Shown one piece after another: positions 58,159 to 64,000 of a stretch of DNA of 64,000 nucleotides. Both the position numbers and the translations under genes were made by a program. The notes beneath the pieces are model-generated. The model was not told the DNA's origin. It did not search any database and saw only the letters and a list, made by a program, of their open reading frames with translations. The stretch spans positions 62,001-126,000 of the forward strand of contig JAQMWT010000136.1 in NCBI GenBank assembly GCA_029834535.1. The letters are read 5' to 3'. Each line of letters starts with the position of its first letter. The first letter of the stretch is position 1. This DNA comes from Chrysophaeum taylorii (Eukaryota > Sar > Pelagophyceae > Pelagomonadales > Pelagomonadaceae).

Positions 58159-59547
58159 CTAGTAGGGACGCCACTTGTGGCGGTCGAAGTTGCGGTAAAA
58201 GGCGCGCTCGAGCCGGAGAGAGATGCCGGCGACCATCGCGGCGCCCACGGCCGTCGCGGGGACGAGCCAGGCGTCGAACAAGGTCGCCGTCGAGAGGAGA
58301 CAGAACGCGGCGGCGATGGCCGCGTCGCGGACGCGGCGGGTGCGGGCGAGGGCGTCGCGCGTCGGCTGGCAGATCTTGACGTGGCGGTCGAGCCGCGAGG
58401 TACGGACGCGATGGGCGAGCCAGGAGACGTGGTCTGCGACGCCGTCCGTCGCGGCGACGGGCTTGGTCTTCCAGCCAACGGGAGCGTAGGGGAGCGTCTC
58501 TCCGACGGCATCCAACCACTTGCGGTAGGCGACAACAAAAGCGTCCGAAGACGCGAGCGGCAGGCATTCGTGGGCCATCGCGCGAGCCCCCGGGGACGCG
58601 AGGTAGTCCTCCTGGGACGTAATGAGGCCCAGGTCTTGCTCGAGAACTTTGCACGAGTTCAAGTGTCGCAGCCAGTGGGGCTTGAGGCTCAGAAGGATGC
58701 GAAAAAGCCGGTTTGGTCCCTTTTTGCTGAAATAGGACCGAAACAAGAGCCGGGACTTCCCCTTGCCGAGGGGCATGCAGTGCAACGCCGTCCCGGTGAC
58801 CGAGTCCCCCCGTTCGCCCCGATATCGCACGATGCCCGGCGCCTCGAAGACGACGTCGACCCAGGTTTCGTCGTCGTTGCCCGTCGTCGCGCGCCGAAAC
58901 CCGCCGCGGAAGCCCTCGAGGTTGAGGGGCTCGAGTTTGAACTCGTAGGGGTGCGCGTCTTCGCGGCGGCCGCCCCCCTCGGTGCGATCGTGCGAAATAG
59001 GGATGTGCGCGGGGTCGGCCAAGTTCTCCACCAAGAACGAGTGGTCGTACGGGAGGTCGATAGGGAAGTCGTACACGCGAAATCGATTCCAGTTCTCGTC
59101 GAGGTCGTCGGCCGTCGCTGGGGGGGACCGGTGCGGGAGTTCGTCGCCCATCCACACCCACACTATGCCCTCGCGCACGCTCGTCGGGTACGGCCTCGCG
59201 CACGCCGTCTTTGGTATTGTCGCGTCTCGGGGCAGCTGCGGGATGGCGACGCACTTGCCGTCGCCGTCGAAGGCCCATCCGTGGTAAAAGCACCGAAGGG
59301 ACCCGTCGGGCTCTACCGAGCCCTGCGAGAGCGCCGCCAGCCGATGCGGGCATCTGTCGGCGACGCACCGAATCCCTGCGCCGTCGCGCCACAGAACAAC
59401 TGCCTCGTCGAACACCGAGAACGACATGGGCTCGGGCGGCTTCGGGACATCTCGTTCGAAGCACGCGGCATACCACTGCTCGCGGAACTTGTACTCTGGC
59501 AGCTGGAACGCATTCACCGCCGCCGCCGCGACCCAGAACACCGCCAT
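58159..59547 (-). CDS. Pheophorbide a oxygenase-like Rieske monooxygenase, plastid
   Basis: 462 residues from the ATG at 59547, which opens a short hydrophobic leader with Val-Asn-Ala-Phe (11-14). The Rieske cluster is complete: C66 and H68 in DRCPHRL and C86 and H89 in CFYHGW. The mononuclear iron site is ENLADPAHIPISHD (D178, H181, H186). The C-terminal PAO-type domain and two hydrophobic helices near the end (IAAAFCLLSTATLFDAWLVP, about 420-440) would anchor it in the envelope or thylakoid. The PAO/TIC55/CAO group acts on chlorophyll breakdown or modification. The C-terminal CxxC typical of PAO and TIC55 was not found, so the exact reaction is open. In-frame codons upstream to 59613 lie before the leader. 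Confidence 0.85.
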   Translation of the reverse strand: MAVFWVAAAAVNAFQLPEYKFREQWYAACFERDVPKPPEPMSFSVFDEAVVLWRDGAGIRCVADRCPHRLAALSQGSVEPDGSLRCFYHGWAFDGDGKCVAIPQLPRDATIPKTACARPYPTSVREGIVWVWMGDELPHRSPPATADDLDENWNRFRVYDFPIDLPYDHSFLVENLADPAHIPISHDRTEGGGRREDAHPYEFKLEPLNLEGFRGGFRRATTGNDDETWVDVVFEAPGIVRYRGERGDSVTGTALHCMPLGKGKSRLLFRSYFSKKGPNRLFRILLSLKPHWLRHLNSCKVLEQDLGLITSQEDYLASPGARAMAHECLPLASSDAFVVAYRKWLDAVGETLPYAPVGWKTKPVAATDGVADHVSWLAHRVRTSRLDRHVKICQPTRDALARTRRVRDAAIAAAFCLLSTATLFDAWLVPATAVGAAMVAGISLRLERAFYRNFDRHKWRPY

Positions 59548-59664
59548 TTCTTCTTCCCTTGACTTGAACTTGCATACATTATTATCACGGACGGACGGAC
59601 GGACTTTTCGCAATACTAAAAATATTTATTTTTTCAACAATTACGATTATTGATTCGCCACCAC

Positions 59665-59697
59665 GCTGTGTGTCGTGTGGTGTGGTGTGGTGTGGTG
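59665..59697 (+). repeat. GTGTG short tandem repeat
   Basis: Repeated GTGTG units (TGTGTGTCGTGTGGTGTGGTG) between the Rieske gene and the small coiled-coil gene, near a short (GGAC)n run at 59589-59604. This is part of a divergent 225-bp intergenic region. Confidence 0.8.
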
Positions 59698-59772
59698 TAA
59701 AAATAAAATGAACCATAGTTTGTTTACTTTTCGCTTACTACCCGGCGCCCTTAATGAATAAATAAATTAACG

Positions 59773-60003
59773 ATGCTGTCCCCTATCGACGCCATCCGCG
59801 CCTCGCTCGACGCTCTTAAGAGCGAGAGGGTGCGGTGTAACGAGGAGATCGAGGCCCTCGGCGCCGAGCGCGACCGAATTACGCGAGTTCTGCCGGTGGT
59901 GTGCGAGAGGCTCCGGGAGCAAGAGGCGGTCGTGGCGCAGCTCCGATCCGCGACTCAAAACTACGACCGCGCGATCGACGCCCTCGTGGCACAGATGCAG
60001 TAA
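59773..60003 (+). CDS. Small coiled-coil protein, possibly SSNA1/DIP13-like
   Basis: 76 residues, helical along its whole length: two heptad-rich helices (RASLDALKSERVRCNEEIEA and CERLREQEAVVAQLRSA) and the ending NYDRAIDALVAQM. Small microtubule-associated proteins of the SSNA1/DIP13 group have a similar coiled coil with an E/N-F/Y-D-R-x-I motif near the end, but they are usually 100-120 residues. The assignment is tentative; a tubulin-cofactor-like or kinetochore DASH-type small subunit could look the same. The reading frame has a clean ATG and stop and typical local codon use. Confidence 0.55.
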   Translation: MLSPIDAIRASLDALKSERVRCNEEIEALGAERDRITRVLPVVCERLREQEAVVAQLRSATQNYDRAIDALVAQMQ

Positions 60004-60167
60004 AGAACGAGTCAAAAAAATAATAGGATGAGCGCGGTCCGGACCGCGCCTACAAGCTGGAGGGATGAAAGCGATAGTTTGGGGATTGAAGCAGGAAGAA
60101 AAACGCGCGGTGCGAAAAACAAAAGCAGGTTCGTTTGGGATAGTGCACTTGGATGTGTGTCGGTCGT

Positions 60168-61803
60168 TCAGTCGTCGTCGTTATTGCTCGTGCAGTCTTT
60201 CCAGTTTCTTAAGATGGAGCTGAAGAGGAAGAGAAAGTAAAGAACGAACATGACGCCGCCGAGCTTGACGTTGAGGACCCAGCCCAGGTAGGAGATGGAT
60301 CCGACGACGGCGGCGACCATCAAGAGCAAGGTAATCGTGTCCCAGACGATGCCATGGGTGTTGAACATCCACTCGCCCGAGCCCTTTCTGAGGACGGCGA
60401 CGAAAAAGTATTTCGTTAGGACGGGAAGCGGGAGGCCGATAAGGATGTCGAAGACGTTGGAGCCGATCGAGGACGAGATGGCCATGTCCCCTCGGCCTTC
60501 GCGGGCCATGTACATCGAAGAGAGCGCGTCGGGGATCGAGGTGCCGGCGGCGAGGACCGTCAGTCCCATAACGTAATCGCAAACTCCGAGTGTCGCGCCG
60601 ACGATCGTCGTCCAGATGACCATACAATACGCGAATATGGCGAGCCAGAGGAGCGACCCGGCGAACGTCACGAGGAAGAGGTGGCCCTTGTCGGGGTGCG
60701 AGCAATCGGGGAGCGTGCCGTAGAGGCAGAGTTTGATCGGCGCCGTCGCGACGTAGAGGACCTTTTCGGTTCGCGATTCGGGCCAATCCCACGGGTCTTC
60801 CCAATCGTCGATTTCATCCTCCTCCTCCACCTTTCGTGCTGATGCTTGTCGTTGCTGCTGCTCCTGGACGACGGCGGCGTTCTCGGGGAGGACCTTGGCG
60901 CCCGCCGAGTCGGCCGCGGGCTTGACGGCGACCGTTCGCGCCGGCTCGGACGACGACGGCTCTTTGAGCGGGTTCTCGGTGGTGGTGGTGGTGGTGGTGG
61001 CCGAAGAAGGAGGAGGAGAAGGAGACGCCTTTTTTTCCGACGAGATCTCGAGGGCGGTCTTTTTCGGTCCAACCTTGACCGCGTCGGCAGCCGTCACGAC
61101 GTTTTGGTTGCTTCCGCCGCTCGCCGTCGGGCTGACCTTGGTGGCGGGGGGCTGGACGCGAAAGAGCCTCGCGAACCACTCCTCGAAACTCTTGTTGTAT
61201 CGCATGACGGTGACGTAGCCCGCGTAACCACAAAGGAGGACAATTGCCTCGTACCAGACCATGTTGTTTCCGTCCATCACGAACATCGCGAGCACGAGGA
61301 GCCCGATGATGTAGCACGAGCAGTCCCGAAAGAGCGGCCACCAGCTCAACTCGACGCAGCCGCCCGGGACGACGAGGGCGCAGCACGCGATGACGAAGAG
61401 GACGTTGAAGACGGCCGAGCCGACGATGGTTCCAAAGCCGATGTCCGACTTGGAGACGAATTGCCCCATGTAGGAGGTCGCGAGCTCGGGAGCGCTACCG
61501 CCGGCAGCCATGAACGTCGCGCCCGCGACGTCGTCGTCGATGTCCCACGTCTCGACCATCCGGTCGAGGGCGGGGCCGAAAAAGTTGTCGCAGACGATCA
61601 TGAGGGACAGGAACATGTACACGACCCCGATCGCATGAAGGAAGACAAACTTGGAATTACCTCTTTGGTTGCCCCGACGTTTCTTTCGAACGAACGCGTC
61701 GGGAACGTAGAACGGGTTCTTCTTGCGCTGGCTCGCTTTCAACAGCCTTCCGCCGGCGCCTCCGAGGTCTCGAGTAGGTTGTTGCTGGTAATCAGAGAGC
61801 GAA

Positions 61804-61839
<36 letters not shown>

Positions 61840-62120
61840 TTGGGGGGGTCCTCCCCCTCTATTCTCAGGAGGTTGGGCGGCGGCGCGTGGAAAAGGGTTG
61901 GGGCATCGACGACGATGGCCCCCAGACACGCGAGGATGGCGAGGACGCCGAGGCTCTTGACCCGCGCCTTGTGACGGCGGCGGCGGCGGCGTCGCCTGCG
62001 GCGCCGTTCATTATTACTGTCGTTCGAAGTGTCGCCCATCATCATCATCATGATCGAAGAAGAAAAAGAGGTTGAAGAAGAGGAGTTGCTGCAAACAAGA
62101 GTCCCACCCCGACGACACAT
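60168..62120 (-). CDS. K+-dependent Na+/Ca2+ exchanger (NCKX, SLC24-like)
   Basis: 650 residues. After a low-complexity N-terminus (Ser, Met and Arg runs) and a first hydrophobic segment, the alpha-1 repeat reads DDVAGATFMAAGGSAPELAT (about 198-217) followed by GSAVFNVLFVI. A long cytoplasmic loop rich in Ser, Thr and Pro separates it from the alpha-2 repeat MGLTVLAAGTSIPDALSSMY (about 523-542), with GSNVFDILIGLPLP. The paired GSAPE and GTSIPD motifs are the ion-binding signature of NCKX proteins, which use Na+ and K+ gradients to export Ca2+. The start may be one of the later Met codons (62051 onward). Confidence 0.93.
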
Positions 62121-62356
62121 GATGGTAAACGACTCAAACTCAAATCAATTGGTCGCAGATCCCGCCGCAAGGCAAAACGTGGGGCGGGTGGGCTCCATTA
62201 CATTGGCCGCTAGCGCCTGCCTTGGACGTCAGAGGATACAATATCGTCAACCGTTTAATCCGTTGTAACGGACACGAGAGGAGGAGAAGAGGGCACGATG
62301 GAGGAGCGACATCGAGGACGAGTTGTTTTTTTGCCTCTTCGGTGTTCCTCGAGTGA

Positions 62357-63559
62357 ATGAACGCAGGAGTGGAGAGCGAGTGCCCCTCGTCGTCCGCGGG
62401 CGGGGAAGGTGAGGAAAAATCGCCCGGGGGGGGCGTCTATCCGGGTCCCGACGGGCGACCCGTAGAGATCAAGGACGTGTGGGCGTCGTCGTTGGAGTCG
62501 GCGATGGCGTCGATTCGCGAGGTAGTAGAGAGGTACCCCTACGTCGCGATGGACACGGAGTTCCCGGGTGTCGTCGCCAAGCCGATCGGGGACGCGTATT
62601 CGACGGGGTACCAGTACCAGACTTTGCAATGCAACGTCGATCTCCTCAAGATCATCCAACTCGGGATATCTTTTTGCGACGGCGAAGGGAAGGTGCCGGA
62701 GCAGGGGTGTTATTGCTGGCAGTTCAACTTTCGCTTCGATTTGAACGAGGACATGTACGCGGAGGACTCGATCCAGCTGCTCAAGGAGTCGGGGATCGAC
62801 TTCGCGCGCCACGCGAACGAGGGCATCGACGTCGCGCGATTCGGGGAGCTCATCATGATGTCGGGGCTCGTCTTGAGCGAGGACGTCAAGTGGGTCTCCT
62901 TTCACTCGGGCTACGACTTTGGCTACCTGATAAAAATTCTCACGTGCCAGACGCTTCCTGCGGACGAGGCGGGCTTCTTCGAACTTCTTCACATCTACTT
63001 TCCGACCTTGTTCGACGTCAAGCTCTTGATGTCCTCGGTCGACGGCCTCCACGGTGGCCTCCAGCGCGTCGCCGAGGACCTCAAAGTCGAGAGGATCGGG
63101 CCCATGCACCAGGCGGGCTCCGACTCCCTTCTCACCAACTCGACCTTCTTCAGACTCGCCGAGCTCGCCTTCCAGGGCGTCGACCACATCGAGGACAAGT
63201 ACAAAGGTGAGATCTACGGCCTCGGCGCCCACGCCCACCGCACCCAAAAGTACAACAACAACAACAACAACAACAACGCGAACAACAACAACAACAACAA
63301 CACGACCACGACCACAACGGGCGCGCCAACGACGACGACCGCCGCCGGTCCGAGTGGGGCGAGCTCAGGCAGCAGTCCCCAGGCCAGCAGCACCCCCGGC
63401 CAAGACGGCGCGTCCGCACAGAAGTCGTCGGCCTACGGCCAGCACCAGGTCGTCGTCAATTCCGGCGAGGCGTCGTCGTCGCAGCACGTTCCGGTGAACG
63501 GCGTCGTCAACATGCGCCTCTCCTCACTCAACCCCACGGCCGAGGACCCCGATATCTAG
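62357..63559 (+). CDS. CNOT7: CAF1/CNOT7-type mRNA deadenylase
   Basis: 400 residues. The DEDD nuclease core spans about 36-290: MDTEFPG (D66, E68), the conserved YQTLQCNVDLLKIIQLGISF, WQFNFRF, a central VSFHSGYDFGYLIK providing the third acidic residue, and GSDSLLT with the last Asp. CAF1 removes poly(A) tails as the catalytic partner in the CCR4-NOT complex. Beyond the usual C-terminus there is an added tail of about 110 residues with Asn runs (AAC repeats), Thr runs and Ser/Gly/Gln, absent from animal CNOT7. It is divergent from NCKX, and the next gene starts 47 bp after the stop codon. Confidence 0.95.
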   Translation: MNAGVESECPSSSAGGEGEEKSPGGGVYPGPDGRPVEIKDVWASSLESAMASIREVVERYPYVAMDTEFPGVVAKPIGDAYSTGYQYQTLQCNVDLLKIIQLGISFCDGEGKVPEQGCYCWQFNFRFDLNEDMYAEDSIQLLKESGIDFARHANEGIDVARFGELIMMSGLVLSEDVKWVSFHSGYDFGYLIKILTCQTLPADEAGFFELLHIYFPTLFDVKLLMSSVDGLHGGLQRVAEDLKVERIGPMHQAGSDSLLTNSTFFRLAELAFQGVDHIEDKYKGEIYGLGAHAHRTQKYNNNNNNNNANNNNNNNTTTTTTGAPTTTTAAGPSGASSGSSPQASSTPGQDGASAQKSSAYGQHQVVVNSGEASSSQHVPVNGVVNMRLSSLNPTAEDPDI

Positions 63560-63606
63560 CGGTTCAAGAGCCCTTTTCTTTCTAGACATTTTTGGGGGAA
63601 GAAGAA

Positions 63607-64000
63607 ATGGAGGTGCTCGTAGAAATGAACGCGGGGACTTCCTCGTCCCTCCTCTCCCCGCCGCCGCAGCCGCTCGAGGATGCGACGGGCCCCGGCGGGC
63701 TCCGGAACATGTCCGCGTTGTCGCGCAAGGCTGCGACGACCCGAAAGAAGGAGCCTCCCCCCGAGAAGAAAAAGGAGCTTCCCCCGGTGGTCAAAAAGAA
63801 GATTGTCCCAGAGGTTTCGAAAAAGAAAATCGTCGAGGAGGAGCTCTCGAGCGCGGCGGCTTCGTCTAGGCGCGAAAAAACCGCGCCCGTCGAGCCGCCG
63901 CCACCACCACCGGTAGTAATACGACGGTCGAGTCGCGACGGACGACGAACGTTTGGCCTCGCGACTCTCGCCGCGCACGTGTACGCGTGCCGAATGCTCG
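63607..64000 (+). CDS. Start of an unknown Lys/Pro/Ser-rich protein (partial)
   Basis: An ATG at 63607 opens a frame that stays open to the last base (131 codons visible). The visible part is low-complexity: Ser/Pro-rich, then repeated KKK with KKELPPVVKKKIVPEVSKKK, a poly-Pro stretch and a basic RRSSRDGRRTFGLATLAAHV at the edge. Such Lys-rich N-termini are common in nuclear or chromatin proteins, but nothing here identifies the family. The gap to the CAF1 stop codon is 47 bp. Confidence 0.55.
   Translation, partial: MEVLVEMNAGTSSSLLSPPPQPLEDATGPGGLRNMSALSRKAATTRKKEPPPEKKKELPPVVKKKIVPEVSKKKIVEEELSSAAASSRREKTAPVEPPPPPPVVIRRSSRDGRRTFGLATLAAHVYACRML

Overview
The window is nuclear DNA from a photosynthetic eukaryote, most likely an ochrophyte (stramenopile) alga of the pelagophyte or diatom-relative kind. 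The evidence is a fucoxanthin-chlorophyll a/c type antenna gene (2786-3397) and several plastid precursors that carry the hydrophobic leader followed by an Ala-Phe cleavage motif typical of secondary plastids. Coding DNA is GC-rich and most genes are single ORFs. Spliceosomal introns are present but tiny: 35 and 50 nt in the PDI-ERGIC gene. Two ciliary-type genes suggest a flagellated stage. The species cannot be named from the sequence.

Layout: 1-2.8 kb holds the end of an armadillo-repeat gene and decayed retroelement DNA. 2.8-9 kb holds the antenna gene, a duplicated promoter-like module with a broken signal-peptide ORF, a plastid protein of unknown function, and a divergent ATP-grasp ligase / sugar transporter pair. 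9.2-10 kb is an 804-bp tetranucleotide satellite. 11.4-15 kb carries a coiled-coil protein and, 33 bp later, a plastid pyrophosphatase.

15.9-24.2 kb is a repeat complex. Two tandem 1.2-1.3 kb units carry Helitron/PIF1-type helicase relics. A complete Ty1/copia element (17100-22906) sits in the first unit; it has identical 96-bp LTRs, a 5-bp target duplication and a broken gag-pol that itself contains a LINE tail. The second unit preserves the empty insertion site.

24.3-30 kb: an AIG1/FAR-17a-like membrane protein, a divergent ciliary pair (CXorf65-like and CCDC42/CFAP73-like), ribosomal protein P1, and a spliced PDI-ERGIC fusion. 30-34.4 kb is gene-poor. 34.4-36.7 kb encodes a CaMKK-like kinase. 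36.7-39 kb is gene-poor again. 39-42.3 kb has two convergent JmjC/cupin oxygenases, both predicted to enter the secretory pathway, one of them fused to a Cys-rich ectodomain and a transmembrane segment.

44-64 kb is very compact, with housekeeping and regulatory genes: MO25, a FERM-alpha/beta-hydrolase fusion, a short ZW10, APC4 (ZW10 and APC4 start codons 21 bp apart), a SET-domain methyltransferase, two unknown proteins, NPRL2, a pheophorbide-a-oxygenase-like Rieske enzyme, a small coiled-coil protein, an NCKX exchanger, a CAF1 deadenylase and the start of one more gene.

The strongest novelty candidates are the FERM-hydrolase fusion, the membrane-bound JmjC protein with its neighbour, and the copia element that looks young by its LTRs but carries a dead coding region.
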